The notes beneath the pieces are model-generated. The model worked only from the letters and a program-made list of their open reading frames with translations, was not told where the DNA came from and ran no database searches. A program made the position numbers and the translations under genes. Positions 51,662-61,472 of a stretch of DNA of 64,000 nucleotides are shown piece after piece (within the stretch, counting starts at the first letter, position 1; every line of letters begins with the position of its first letter). The stretch covers positions 152,637 to 216,636 of the forward strand of contig JAOIVW010000002.1 in the NCBI GenBank assembly GCA_028224375.1, written 5' to 3'. The DNA comes from Hellea sp. GTDB taxonomy: Bacteria > Pseudomonadota > Alphaproteobacteria > Caulobacterales > Maricaulaceae.

Positions 51662-53047
51662 ATGCAAGATTCATTAGAAAATGCCGCAGACGCCGTAAAA
51701 ACCGAAGCCGCTCGAGATTACAAGGAAATCCTGTCTTCGCTGCAAGAGTGGGGTACGGCTAAATTAGATCAGCTTATGTCGGTTTCGACGCTCTGGCAGA
51801 TACTGATTATTGTTGTGGCCATCGCCTTGGGGTGGCTGATGTCGCGCAAGCCCAAAAAGAGCTTGAAGGCCGCCGTTGCGAAGCGTGAAAACCACGATGT
51901 CATGTATCGTATCTATCACGCCGTAGAAGGTGTGCTTTGGCCCCTATGCGCCGTTATTTTTATCTGGATTGCGTTATTTACGTTCCGGGCCAATGACATG
52001 CCCCGCGATCTCTTGCGCATTGCGGGTAGCCTGACCAATGCCGCCATTGTTGTGCGGTTGTTCACGCGAAATATGACGCAGGGCCCCTTGCGCACACTCA
52101 TACAATTTGTCTCGTGGGGGATTGCCGCACTTTATATTTTAAAGCTCCTCAAACCCGTCATGGCGGCAATGGAAGCGGCTTCTGTGACGGTGGGCGGCAC
52201 GACCGTCACGCTTTTGCAGGTCATTACTAGTTTTGTTGTTGCCTGTTTTGCGCTCTGGTTTGGACGCGTGGCGGGGGATGCGGTGCAAACACAAGTGCGC
52301 TCGACGGATCGCCTAACGCCGTCCATGGCAGGGCTGCTGGGTCAAGTCGCTAAAATCGGTTTGATGATATTAGCGGTAATTATCGCGCTCAATTCCGTTG
52401 GTATTCCGCTGACGGCCTTTGCCTTCTTCTCAGGTGCAATCGCTTTTGGTGTCGGTTTTGGTCTGCAGTCTATTTTCTCAAACTTTATCTCGGGCATTAT
52501 CATCCTGTTCGAGAAGTCGATTAAAGTCGGCGACTTTATTGAATTGCAATCTGGCGTCACGGGACAAGTGCGCGAGATTAATATCCGCTCGACCCTCGTC
52601 ACAACAAATGACTCCGTTGATATTCTGGTGCCCAATGAAGAGTTCATCAAATCACAGGTGATTAACTGGACTTTGCGCGATCCGCGCCGCCGCTTGCGAA
52701 TAGACTTCGGCGTGGCTTACGGCACCGATAAAGAGGTGGTTAAAAAAGCAGGCCTCGAAGCCGCCGAGGGCGTAGAATGGACCGACAAAAGCGAAAATCA
52801 ATCACCTCCGGCTGTTTGGCTGGTCGAATTTGGCGATTCCAGTTTGAATTATCAGTTGGTTGTCTGGCTCGTTCAAGAGGCTGTGTCCCGTCCGGGCAAG
52901 GTTAAGGCGGACTATAATTGGGCGCTACATACGGCGCTTGAGAAATATGATTTGGAAATTCCGTTCCCGCAGCGTGATCTCAATATTCGACAGCCCGCAG
53001 AAATTACTGTGCATATGGCCGACGGTTCAAAAACGAAGAAAAACTAG
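51662..53047 (+). CDS. MscS family mechanosensitive ion channel
   Basis: The 461-residue protein has an N-terminal Asp/Glu/Ala-rich region (1-35), several membrane helices (about 40-190), the pore helix with FGVGFGLQSIFSNFISG, and the beta and C-terminal domains of MscS. It probably releases solutes under osmotic downshift. The extra N-terminal helices resemble YbdG/YnaI-type channels. It stands between vapBC and phoH, 49 bases upstream of phoH. Confidence 0.9.
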   Translation: MQDSLENAADAVKTEAARDYKEILSSLQEWGTAKLDQLMSVSTLWQILIIVVAIALGWLMSRKPKKSLKAAVAKRENHDVMYRIYHAVEGVLWPLCAVIFIWIALFTFRANDMPRDLLRIAGSLTNAAIVVRLFTRNMTQGPLRTLIQFVSWGIAALYILKLLKPVMAAMEAASVTVGGTTVTLLQVITSFVVACFALWFGRVAGDAVQTQVRSTDRLTPSMAGLLGQVAKIGLMILAVIIALNSVGIPLTAFAFFSGAIAFGVGFGLQSIFSNFISGIIILFEKSIKVGDFIELQSGVTGQVREINIRSTLVTTNDSVDILVPNEEFIKSQVINWTLRDPRRRLRIDFGVAYGTDKEVVKKAGLEAAEGVEWTDKSENQSPPAVWLVEFGDSSLNYQLVVWLVQEAVSRPGKVKADYNWALHTALEKYDLEIPFPQRDLNIRQPAEITVHMADGSKTKKN

Positions 53048-53095
53048 TGCGCATTCTGTCTAGTCTTTTCGCAGTAGAGTCCTTATCTGTGGTTT

Positions 53096-54049
53096 ATGAG
53101 TAAACAAACTGAAATTTTTGAATTTGCCGATGCGGATTTGGTGCGCAAGCTGTGCGGGCCTAACCACGCCAATCTTGCGCTTATTGAAGACGCCTTTGGT
53201 GTTTATATCGAAGCGCCTGGCAATGCTGTGCACATTAACGGCGATACGCCAAGCCGCGCGCGGGCGGGCGAGTTGATTAAAGAGATTTATCAGCGCTTGG
53301 AGCGCGGCTGGCCTTGCGGCATCTCTGATATTCGCGCGCTGATTAAAGCCATGGGTAAAGGTAAGGTTAAAGCCGCCGCCGTGGATGCCATTATACCTTT
53401 CCCGCGCCGCAGCCCGATTGTGCCGAAGACTCCGCGTCAGGAAAAATTCATTCACACCATGCGCGACGAGACGATTTGTTTTGGCGTTGGCCCAGCCGGT
53501 ACAGGTAAAACCTTTCTGGCCACCGCTTACGGGGCATCCTTATTGGCACGAGGCGAGATTGCGCGTTTTATCGCCTGCCGCCCGGCTGTTGAAGCGGGCG
53601 AGCGCCTTGGTTTTCTGCCGGGTGACCTTAACGAAAAAGTTGATCCTTATATGCAGCCTATCTGGGATGCGCTCCATATGGTCTTGGGCCGCGATGAAGT
53701 GGACCGCCGCCGCGCTTCGGGTGATATCGAAGTGGCCCCGCTCGCCTTTATGCGCGGACGGACATTGTCTGACGCCTTTGTCGTGATTGACGAAGCGCAA
53801 AACGCGACCATCCCGCAGATGAAGATGGTACTGACACGCCTAGGTGAGCGCGCAAAATATGCCGTCACAGGCGATCCCAGCCAATCAGACTTACCTCACG
53901 GCGTGACCTCTGGTCTGGCCCATGCGCTGTCTATTCTCAAAGGGATTAAGGGCATTGACCAAATTGTCTTTGAAGCCTCCGATGTTGTTCGCCATCCTTT
54001 GGTCGGTAAAATCGTCAATGCTTATGAGAAAGACTCAAAGAGCTTCTAA
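53096..54049 (+). CDS. phoH: PhoH family ATPase
   Basis: The 317-residue protein has the PhoH P-loop GPAGTGKT and Walker B VVIDEAQN, plus an N-terminal KH-like part. PhoH-like proteins are RNA-associated ATPases often coupled to YbeY. It starts the conserved run phoH-ybeY-corC-lnt, with the ybeY GTG only three bases downstream. Confidence 0.94.
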   Translation: MSKQTEIFEFADADLVRKLCGPNHANLALIEDAFGVYIEAPGNAVHINGDTPSRARAGELIKEIYQRLERGWPCGISDIRALIKAMGKGKVKAAAVDAIIPFPRRSPIVPKTPRQEKFIHTMRDETICFGVGPAGTGKTFLATAYGASLLARGEIARFIACRPAVEAGERLGFLPGDLNEKVDPYMQPIWDALHMVLGRDEVDRRRASGDIEVAPLAFMRGRTLSDAFVVIDEAQNATIPQMKMVLTRLGERAKYAVTGDPSQSDLPHGVTSGLAHALSILKGIKGIDQIVFEASDVVRHPLVGKIVNAYEKDSKSF

Positions 54050-54052
54050 TCA

Positions 54053-54523
54053 GTGCCCAACCTTCCCTTTGATATGGATATCGCCGTTCAGTTTGAAGAC
54101 TGGCGCAAAGAGATTACGGATTTTGACGCCTTGGCGCGAACGGCAATCCTGCAAATTCTTGAAAGCCTCGAATCGCCCACATTGGGGGAACTCAGTCTGG
54201 CATTTGTGAGCGACTCTGACATCCAGCGGCTCAATCGTGACTACCGCCATAAGGACAGACCTACCAATGTGCTTTCCTTTCCTGATGAGGGGCCTGCGCC
54301 TTTATTAGGCGATATCGTCTTGGCACTGGAAACAATTCAGCGCGAAGCTGCCGCAAAAGCTATACCCATAGAGGCGCATGTGTTGCATCTCATCATACAT
54401 GGCTTTTTACACTTACAAGGTTATGACCATGAAACTGAGGCCTCCGCCGCAGATATGGAAGCGCTTGAAATTACAGCGTTGGCCGCTTTGAATATTGACA
54501 ATCCCTATGAAATTCGTGACTGA
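54053..54523 (+). CDS. ybeY: Endoribonuclease YbeY (rRNA maturation factor)
   Basis: The 156-residue protein has the metal-binding signature HGFLHLQGYDH, with the three histidines of the UPF0054 family. YbeY takes part in 16S rRNA 3' end maturation and ribosome quality control. The start is GTG at 54053. Confidence 0.95.
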   Translation: MPNLPFDMDIAVQFEDWRKEITDFDALARTAILQILESLESPTLGELSLAFVSDSDIQRLNRDYRHKDRPTNVLSFPDEGPAPLLGDIVLALETIQREAAAKAIPIEAHVLHLIIHGFLHLQGYDHETEASAADMEALEITALAALNIDNPYEIRD

Positions 54524-54532
54524 TAAAATATA

Positions 54533-55414
54533 ATGAGTACAGATGACAATTCGCCGGGACTGCTCGGTAAATTATTTAAGCGAAGCACAGACTCGCTTAG
54601 CGGCGAAGACTCCGACATTATCAGCGATAAGGAGCATGAGCTTTCCAAAGCGGTCATGGTCGATGCGGCGAAGCGTTTTCACCTCATCACCGTTGAAGAT
54701 GTTATGGTGCCGCGAGCCAATATTGTTGCGGTTGATAAGTCAGCCACGCTGACAGAGCTCTCCATCACCTTTAAAGAGGCGGGGCATTCGCGCCTGCCTG
54801 TCTATAAGGGCACGCTGGATGAGCCTCTGGGCATGGTGCACATCAAAGACGTGATGCCTTACCTGATGTTTGATGCCAAAGGGCGCAATGGCAAAACCTA
54901 TCCCAATAAAAAGGTGATCCAATATATTCGCCGTCCCGTTCTCTTTGTGCCGCCCTCAATGCTGGCGCAGGACCTTTTAAAGCGGATGCAAGCCCGCCGC
55001 ACACATATGGCGATTGTTGTGGACGAGTATGGCGGCACAGACGGTATTGTGACCATTGAAGATCTCATTGAAGAAATTGTCGGCGAAATTGACGACGAGC
55101 ATGATGATATTGATCCTGAAATTCAAATCGTCACCAATGCGGGCGGACGCTCAGTCTGGGAAGCAGATGCGCGCACGGATATAGATGATTTTGAAAAAGC
55201 CTTGGGCCGCGATTTTGCAACGGCTGATGAGGAAGACGATGTTGATACGCTAGGCGGTCTTGTCTTTACCCTGGCGGGACGCGTGCCTGAACGCGGCGAG
55301 ATTATTCGCCATCCTGACGGGATTGAGTTTGAAGTCATTGATGCAGACCCGCGCCGTGTTAAGCGCCTGCGGATTAATGATACGCGCCGGCGCGTTAAAC
55401 CCGCTACCAAATAA
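54533..55414 (+). CDS. corC: CorC/HlyC-type CBS-domain protein
   Basis: The 293-residue soluble protein has two CBS domains (about 60-190; EDVMVPRANIVAV and DEYGGTDGIVTIEDLIEEIVGE) and a C-terminal CorC_HlyC domain (about 205-285). It has been linked to Mg2+/Co2+ efflux. Its TAA stop shares one base with the lnt ATG. Confidence 0.92.
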   Translation: MSTDDNSPGLLGKLFKRSTDSLSGEDSDIISDKEHELSKAVMVDAAKRFHLITVEDVMVPRANIVAVDKSATLTELSITFKEAGHSRLPVYKGTLDEPLGMVHIKDVMPYLMFDAKGRNGKTYPNKKVIQYIRRPVLFVPPSMLAQDLLKRMQARRTHMAIVVDEYGGTDGIVTIEDLIEEIVGEIDDEHDDIDPEIQIVTNAGGRSVWEADARTDIDDFEKALGRDFATADEEDDVDTLGGLVFTLAGRVPERGEIIRHPDGIEFEVIDADPRRVKRLRINDTRRRVKPATK

Positions 55415-57033
55415 TGCCAAGTCCAACAGTCAAAGCCCCCAGCTTTTTACTTAAAACGACGGGATGGGGTGGCCGCTTTGTAGGACTTTTGCTTGGCGCT
55501 GTGGCTGTCTTGGGACAAGCCCCGCTGCATTTTTGGCCGCTAACGGTTCTCTGCCTATCTATTTTATTGGCTCGGCTTAAATGGGCTTCAGGTGCTGAGC
55601 GCCGAGGCTGGGCGGGCTTTAGCGCAGGCTTTTGGTTTGCCTTTGGTTATTTCATGGCAGGCACTTATTGGATTGGCTCCGCCTTTATTGCGCGGGGGCC
55701 TGAATTTATTCCCATCATGCCGCCCATGATTTTAGGGCTAGGTCTTTTGCTGGCATTCTTTTGGGGGCTGGCCGGGGCCGCCTTTACCAAACTCCGCCCT
55801 AAAGGTTTTGCGTCTTTATTGGCCTTTATCTCGTTTTTCTTTTTGGCCGAATTTACGCGGGGTCATTTATTTGGCGGCTTCCCCTGGAACTTACCGGGCT
55901 ATATATTTGAGGGTGGCAAGGCGATGTCGCAAGCGGCCTCTCTTGTGGGTGTTTACGGCCTGACATGTTTTGTCTTTCTGCTCAGCGCGCTTTTATATCT
56001 TGTCTTGTTTTCAGAAAAACGCCTTGAACCTTTATTAGTTCTGCTTCTCGCGACCGGAAGTGTCTTTGCCTATGGGACTGTGCGCTTGAATAAGGCGCAA
56101 ATAAATTACGTTGATGATGTGACGCTAAGATTGGTTCAAGTACGCTTTACCCAAAACGAGAAATTTGACCCTGTAAAATCCATCGATATCGTCAATCAAT
56201 TTCTCACCCAAACCATCACGCCGGGGCTTGAAAATGTCACCCATGTTATTTGGCCTGAAGGGGCGGTAAACGGCGTTGCGATAGAAGATGAAGAGCTGCT
56301 GTATACAATGGGCGGCGCTCTAGCGAGCTTTACCGATACGCCTCCTGTTTGGCTTTTAAATTCACTGCGAAATGAAACCCGCAGGCATCCTAAAACGGGG
56401 GAGGTTATCAATGATTATTATAATAGCTCCGTTGCCGTTACATTTAACGCCCGAGGTGTTCCAGCCATTGCGGCCTATAATGATAAGAAACATCTTGTGC
56501 CCTTTGGTGAATTTATTCCTGGCGGTAAATGGATGGAGATGAAGAACGTGCCTGTGATATCCACATCACTGCTGTCTATCTCAGCGGCGCCCAAAAAATA
56601 TAATGCTGACTTTCCAGGATTGCCGCGTTTGAGCCCGCAAATTTGTTACGAGATTATTTTCTCAGGCTTTACACCGCATCCCAAAAACGAGGCTGCTCCG
56701 CGATGGATATTAAATCAATCTAATGATGCGTGGTACGGCAATAGCTTTGGTCCATTGCAGCATTCCAACATGGCAACCTACCGCGCAATTGAAGAAGGAC
56801 TGCCAGTTGTCAGGGCTGCGTCAAATGGCATCACGGGCGTCATTGATTCCTACGGCCGGTATGAAGAGCAGCTAGGGCCTAAAGAGTCAGGGATTATTGA
56901 TGCGCGCTTGCCTGAACCGTTGAAATCCACGCCGTTTTCGCTGTTAATAAATCGCCTTCTGCTCTTGATAAATTTATTAATAGCTATATGGTGCGCGCGT
57001 GGAAGCGGGGGCCTAGGCTCTCGTTTTTTTTAG
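55414..57033 (+). CDS. lnt: Apolipoprotein N-acyltransferase
   Basis: Lnt adds the third acyl chain to lipoproteins in the inner membrane. The 539-residue protein has about seven membrane helices and a nitrilase-like periplasmic domain with the catalytic triad Glu282 (WPEGAV), Lys358 or Lys359 (DKKHLVPFGE) and Cys411 (PQICYE). It is relevant to the many lipoproteins encoded here. Confidence 0.95.
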   Translation: MPSPTVKAPSFLLKTTGWGGRFVGLLLGAVAVLGQAPLHFWPLTVLCLSILLARLKWASGAERRGWAGFSAGFWFAFGYFMAGTYWIGSAFIARGPEFIPIMPPMILGLGLLLAFFWGLAGAAFTKLRPKGFASLLAFISFFFLAEFTRGHLFGGFPWNLPGYIFEGGKAMSQAASLVGVYGLTCFVFLLSALLYLVLFSEKRLEPLLVLLLATGSVFAYGTVRLNKAQINYVDDVTLRLVQVRFTQNEKFDPVKSIDIVNQFLTQTITPGLENVTHVIWPEGAVNGVAIEDEELLYTMGGALASFTDTPPVWLLNSLRNETRRHPKTGEVINDYYNSSVAVTFNARGVPAIAAYNDKKHLVPFGEFIPGGKWMEMKNVPVISTSLLSISAAPKKYNADFPGLPRLSPQICYEIIFSGFTPHPKNEAAPRWILNQSNDAWYGNSFGPLQHSNMATYRAIEEGLPVVRAASNGITGVIDSYGRYEEQLGPKESGIIDARLPEPLKSTPFSLLINRLLLLINLLIAIWCARGSGGLGSRFF

Positions 57034-57097
57034 TTACACGTTCGACCTATACTTTGGTGGGGGCACCAACGGTACCGAACATACAGGGACATAGAAT

Positions 57098-57523
57098 ATG
57101 AATAAGCACGCACCGCGTTCGCCCAACCCCATTGACATACATGTTGGCACTAGGGTTCGTTTGAGACGGCAAGTTATGAAAATGAGCCAAGAAAAGCTCG
57201 GCGATCAACTTGGCGTTACCTTCCAACAAGTTCAAAAATATGAGCGCGGCGCGAACCGCGTTGGCGCCAGCCGCCTTTGGAAAATGTCACAAGTTTTAGA
57301 CGTTCCTGTCGGGTTCTTTTTTGACGGTCTGGGCCAAGTTGGCGCCGCGACAGAGTTCTCCGAAGATGACCAATTACCGATTGTCTATGATTTCATCAAC
57401 AGTACTGATGGCGTGAACCTCGCCAAGGCTGTGTCTCAAATCACGAATAAAGCGGTTCGCCGCCAAATTCTTGAACTTGCCCGCTCTTTGGCAAAAGACG
57501 CGGCCGGTGAAAAGGAAGACTAA
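57098..57523 (+). CDS. XRE family helix-turn-helix regulator
   Basis: The 141-residue protein has an N-terminal helix-turn-helix (about 15-75, SQEKLGDQLGVTFQQVQKYE) and a short C-terminal helical part. This family follows lnt in many alphaproteobacteria and is often next to metK. Here metK is missing and trmB follows after 57 bases. Confidence 0.9.
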   Translation: MNKHAPRSPNPIDIHVGTRVRLRRQVMKMSQEKLGDQLGVTFQQVQKYERGANRVGASRLWKMSQVLDVPVGFFFDGLGQVGAATEFSEDDQLPIVYDFINSTDGVNLAKAVSQITNKAVRRQILELARSLAKDAAGEKED

Positions 57524-57580
57524 GACTCTTTCTCGCATTTAGCTCTGGAAAAACATCGTTTAGCTTTTTAAAGGCTGGGC

Positions 57581-58264
57581 ATGTTTAACCGTGAGACAAA
57601 TTCATTTCGAACCTTTGGGCGGGCTAAGGGCAAACCCCTCAGCCCTGCCCAAGCGGCTCTGATGGAGACGGAATTTCCAAAAGTTGATTTTGGCCCCGCT
57701 GTAAAGGCGGGCCAAAACCCTATTGCGGATGTTGATGGCCAAGTCTGGCTGGAAATCGGCTTTGGCGGCGCTGAGCACCTGATTTGGCAGGCCGAGCAAA
57801 ATCCGTCTGTGACTCTGTTGGGGGTCGAGCCCTTTCTAAACGGGGTCGCCAAAGCGGTGAGGGGGCTGGTCGATAAAGAGCTGAATAACATTCGCCTCCA
57901 CCGCGGCGATGCGCGTGATGTGTTGCGCCTACTGCCAGATGAGAGTCTGGACTGCGTCTTTGTGCTTTTTCCCGACCCTTGGCCTAAGGCGCGTCATAAT
58001 AAGCGCCGCATCATCAATATGAATTTCCTGGAAGAGCTTCACCGCGTGATTGTACCGGGCGGGCGGTTCCGTTTTGGCAGTGACATCATTGACTATGTGG
58101 ATTGGACGCTTACGCGGGTGAAGCGTCATGGCGGTTTTGATTGGCCCGCCACAGCGCAGGAGCAATGGCGTGTGAGGCCTCATGATTGGCCATCAACGCG
58201 CTATTTGGAAAAAGCTCTGCGCGAAGGCCGCAATGGGCATTTTTTTGAATTTATAAGGAAATGA
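57581..58264 (+). CDS. trmB: tRNA (guanine-N7-)-methyltransferase
   Basis: TrmB methylates G46 of tRNAs using SAM. The 227-residue protein has the SAM-binding EIGFGGAEHL segment and the family motif FPDPWPKARHNKRR. It ends just before the inverted repeats of the rimP leader. Confidence 0.95.
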   Translation: MFNRETNSFRTFGRAKGKPLSPAQAALMETEFPKVDFGPAVKAGQNPIADVDGQVWLEIGFGGAEHLIWQAEQNPSVTLLGVEPFLNGVAKAVRGLVDKELNNIRLHRGDARDVLRLLPDESLDCVFVLFPDPWPKARHNKRRIINMNFLEELHRVIVPGGRFRFGSDIIDYVDWTLTRVKRHGGFDWPATAQEQWRVRPHDWPSTRYLEKALREGRNGHFFEFIRK

Positions 58265-58284
58265 TTCAGGACTTGCCAAATCCT

Positions 58285-58369
58285 TTAGAGCCGCCTATAG
58301 GCACTCAACAATAACACGCCCTAAGCGCACAAAGCTTAGTAGGCGGCTCCAAAAGGGGCCGTTTTTTTT
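58285..58369 (+). promoter_or_regulatory. Attenuator-like leader of the rimP-nusA-infB operon
   Basis: GAGCCGCCTA (58288-58297) is a perfect inverted copy of TAGGCGGCTC (58340-58349). The same right arm can instead form a terminator stem, CGGCTCC with GGGGCCG (58344-58361), followed by eight T residues (58362-58369). CTAAGC / GCTTAG (58321-58339) forms an inner stem. The two pairings exclude each other, as in an attenuator. Only 44 bases remain before the rimP start, too few for a separate promoter and leader, so transcription must pass through this hairpin. Confidence 0.6.
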
Positions 58370-58413
58370 ATGCTTAAACGCAGGGCAAAACAGAAATGCA
58401 AATAGACGCCTAA

Positions 58414-58968
58414 ATGAAAACAAAAACGCATACAGATAAACGTATTCTCGCTATTGCAGACCCTATCGCAAAAGATATGGGTCTGAACATTGTGCGTGTG
58501 CGTGTGCAATCTGGTCGGCGCAAAACCGTACAGATTATGGCGGAGCGCATCAGCGATGGGTTGCTGGGTATTGATGAGTGTGAAAACCTGTCGCGTGAAT
58601 TGACGGCGACATTGGACGTCGAAGACCCGATACATGACCCCTTCATTCTTGAAGTGTCCTCCCCGGGAATGGAACGCCCTTTGACCGCGCTTGAGGATTT
58701 TAAGCATTATGCCGGATATAAAGCACGGGTTGATCTTGACCGCTTGGTCGAGGGGCGGAAACGCTTTCGCGGAACGCTGGCCGGCATTGACGGTAAAAAT
58801 ATTGATATTGATTTAGACGGTGAAGACGAGACCGCGCAAATCCCGTTTGATTGGATTTCCGAAGCGAAACTTCTCATCACCGACGAGCTTATCAAGGCTG
58901 GCCAATCCGCTAAAGATGCCGCCTACAAGAACTTAGATAATAAACCTGACACACAGGAAAACGAATAG
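58414..58968 (+). CDS. rimP: Ribosome maturation factor RimP
   Basis: The 184-residue protein has the two RimP domains (about 10-85 and 88-160, with DPIHDPFILEVSSPGMERPL between). It aids 30S subunit assembly. It is the first gene of the rimP-nusA-ylxR-infB operon, with the attenuator-like leader upstream. The start lacks a strong ribosome site. Confidence 0.94.
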   Translation: MKTKTHTDKRILAIADPIAKDMGLNIVRVRVQSGRRKTVQIMAERISDGLLGIDECENLSRELTATLDVEDPIHDPFILEVSSPGMERPLTALEDFKHYAGYKARVDLDRLVEGRKRFRGTLAGIDGKNIDIDLDGEDETAQIPFDWISEAKLLITDELIKAGQSAKDAAYKNLDNKPDTQENE

Positions 58969-58977
58969 GAGACCCTT

Positions 58978-60624
58978 ATGTCCACTGCCGGAATTAGCGC
59001 CAATAAATTAGAGCTTCTGCAAATCGCCAAGGCGGTTGCTGATGAAAAATCGATTGATAAAGAAATCGTGCTCGAAGCCATTGAAGAAGCCATCCAAAAG
59101 GCCGCGCGTATGCGTTACGGCGCAGAGCTGGATATTCGCGCCAAACTTGACCCTGTGACGGGTGAGCAGTCCCTTCGCCGTGTCGTCACGGTTATGGAAG
59201 ATGAAGAGATTGATAATGATGCGACCCAAACCAATTTGGCCACCGCAAAACTCGACTATCCTGAAGCTGAAATCGGATATGAGATAACAACAATCCTACC
59301 GCCGCTGGAATTTGGCCGTGTACAGGCGCAAATGTCCAAGCAAATTATTATGGGTAAAATCCGTGATGCGGAACGTGCCCGTCAATATGAAGAATATAAA
59401 GACCGCGTCGGCGAAATCATCAACGGTATCGTTAAGCGCGTTGAATATGGCCACATCATTGTCGATCTAGGCCGCGCGGAAGGTGTTATCCGCCGCGACC
59501 AAGCTCTGCCGCGTGAAAATGTCAAAGGCGGTGACCGTATCCGAGCTTATATTATGGACGTGCGCGAAGAACCGCGCGGGTCACAGATTTTTCTCTCCCG
59601 TGCCCATCCGCAATTCATGGCGCAACTCTTTGCCCAGGAAGTGCCGGAAGTTTACGAAGGTATTATCCAAATCGTGGCTGTCGCCCGTGACCCTGGCTCT
59701 CGCGCCAAAATCGCAGTTTATTCTAACGATGGCTCTATCGACCCTGTCGGTGCTTGTGTGGGTATGCGTGGTTCGCGTGTCCAGGCTGTTGTTAATGAGC
59801 TGCAAGGCGAACGTATTGATATTATTCCGTTTACTGAAGATGCCGCAACATTTATCGTCAATGCCTTGCAACCTGCCGAAGTTGCCAAAGTTGTTATCGA
59901 CGAGGCCAATGACCGTATTGAAGTTGTCGTCCCTGATGAGCAGCTATCGCTCGCCATTGGTCGCCGCGGCCAAAATGTGCGCCTCGCGTCACAGCTCTCA
60001 GGTTGGGCGATTGATATTCTGACAGAAGAGCAAGAGTCAGAGCGCCGTCAAATTGAATTTAAAGAACGTTCAGAACTGTTTATGACAGGTCTTGATGTGG
60101 ACGAAATGATTGCGCAGCTTCTTGTGTCCGAAGGGTTCCAAACCATGGAAGAAGTTGGCTATGTCGCCCTTGACGATTTGACCTCTATTGAAGGCTTTGA
60201 CGAAGAAACAGCTGAAGAGCTGCAAACGCGGGCTCGTGAATACCTAGAAAAACTTGCGCAAGAGCAAGACGAAACCCGTAAGGCTGCTGGCGTGCATGAC
60301 GATGTCCTCGAGATTGAAGGCGTCACCTTGCCTATGGCCGTTGCCTTTGGTGAAAGCGAAGTGCTTTCTGTCGAAGATGTGGCGGGTCTCGTCCCGGATG
60401 ATCTGCGCGGTTATACCGAAGTTAAAAACGGCGAAAAAGTCCACGAAGAGGGTATGCTGGAAAGCTTCAAACTGAGCGAAGAAGACGCGACTATGTTGAT
60501 TATGCAGGCCCGTGTTAAAGCTGGCTGGATTGATGAGAGCGTGCTGATTGTCGAAGAGGAAGAAGCCGAAGAAGTTGAGGTAGATGAAAATGCTGCCCCA
60601 ACAGCGGAAGACGTTTTCGGATAG
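58978..60624 (+). CDS. nusA: Transcription termination/antitermination factor NusA
   Basis: The 548-residue protein has the N-terminal RNA polymerase-binding domain (about 1-125), S1 (about 130-205), two KH domains (about 210-345, containing [17 protein letters not shown]) and acidic C-terminal repeats, as usual in proteobacteria. NusA could act on the operon's own leader hairpin. Confidence 0.96.
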   Translation: MSTAGISANKLELLQIAKAVADEKSIDKEIVLEAIEEAIQKAARMRYGAELDIRAKLDPVTGEQSLRRVVTVMEDEEIDNDATQTNLATAKLDYPEAEIGYEITTILPPLEFGRVQAQMSKQIIMGKIRDAERARQYEEYKDRVGEIINGIVKRVEYGHIIVDLGRAEGVIRRDQALPRENVKGGDRIRAYIMDVREEPRGSQIFLSRAHPQFMAQLFAQEVPEVYEGIIQIVAVARDPGSRAKIAVYSNDGSIDPVGACVGMRGSRVQAVVNELQGERIDIIPFTEDAATFIVNALQPAEVAKVVIDEANDRIEVVVPDEQLSLAIGRRGQNVRLASQLSGWAIDILTEEQESERRQIEFKERSELFMTGLDVDEMIAQLLVSEGFQTMEEVGYVALDDLTSIEGFDEETAEELQTRAREYLEKLAQEQDETRKAAGVHDDVLEIEGVTLPMAVAFGESEVLSVEDVAGLVPDDLRGYTEVKNGEKVHEEGMLESFKLSEEDATMLIMQARVKAGWIDESVLIVEEEEAEEVEVDENAAPTAEDVFG

Positions 60625-60633
60625 GCCTTTTAA

Positions 60634-61362
60634 TTGACCCAAGCCCCCACCATATCACCAAAGCAGGATACGCCTGAGCAGGATACGTCTGAGCAGGACG
60701 AATTTGGTCCTGACCGCCGCGGTCACAAGCCGTTGGAGCGGCGCTGTTTGGCTAGCGGGGAGACTCGCGACCCAGCAGATATGGTGCGTTTTGTTCTGCA
60801 CCCTGCGGGCGTCGTCACGCCTGATATACAGGGCAAATTACCGGGGCGCGGCGTATGGGTGTCTAGTGATCGTAAATCATTGGAAAAAGTCATTGCCCAG
60901 AAAAGCTTCGCGAGAGGCTTTAAGGGGCAGGCGAAAGTCGAAGGCGATTTGACCGCTTTAACCGAGAGTCTTTTGGTGCGGCGTGTTTTGGGCCTCATCA
61001 CGATGGCGCGTAAAGCGGGACAAATTGCGCTGGGCTTTGACCAAGTGCAATCTATGGCCCGCGAAGCTGCGATTGCGTTTCGCATTGAGGCCTCTGACGG
61101 GTCAAAAGACGGGCGAAGTAAAATTCGTACCTTGGCCAAGGCCATGAACCGCGAGCAAGAGCTGCCAGACCCGATTGTCCTGGGATGTTTTACAGCGGAT
61201 GAAATTGGCAAGGCTTTGGCGCGAGAGTCCATCGTCCATGCTGCGATTAAGCCGGGTAAATTGGCGAAGTCACTGCGCGGGGATGTCATGCGATTGTCAG
61301 GTTTTCGGGAGCTTATCCCGATGGATTGGCCTGACAGAGCACACGAAATACGGGAAAAATAA
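60634..61362 (+). CDS. YlxR/DUF448 and L7Ae-like RNA-binding protein
   Basis: The 242-residue protein joins an N-terminal YlxR domain (about 30-105, RRCLASGETRD and GRGVWVS) to a C-terminal L7Ae-like domain (about 110-210). It lies between nusA and infB as in most alphaproteobacteria. Start is TTG at 60634, nine bases after nusA. Its first codons contain a short direct repeat coding for QDTPEQDTSEQD. Confidence 0.9.
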   Translation: MTQAPTISPKQDTPEQDTSEQDEFGPDRRGHKPLERRCLASGETRDPADMVRFVLHPAGVVTPDIQGKLPGRGVWVSSDRKSLEKVIAQKSFARGFKGQAKVEGDLTALTESLLVRRVLGLITMARKAGQIALGFDQVQSMAREAAIAFRIEASDGSKDGRSKIRTLAKAMNREQELPDPIVLGCFTADEIGKALARESIVHAAIKPGKLAKSLRGDVMRLSGFRELIPMDWPDRAHEIREK

Positions 61363-61472
61363 AGCACTTTTCCCGGTTGAATATAGGCGCAAGGTCGTTA
61401 CGTTACGCGGCCAAGCGCGCAAATGAATAAATAGCGTTGATGAGCGGGACTTATGACCCCGCTTTCTGAAAG

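Noticed and set aside
60723..61367. Open frame of 214 codons on the minus strand under the YlxR-like gene
   Set aside because: Antisense to a well-supported operon gene; Ser/Arg-rich product with no domain and no ribosome site.
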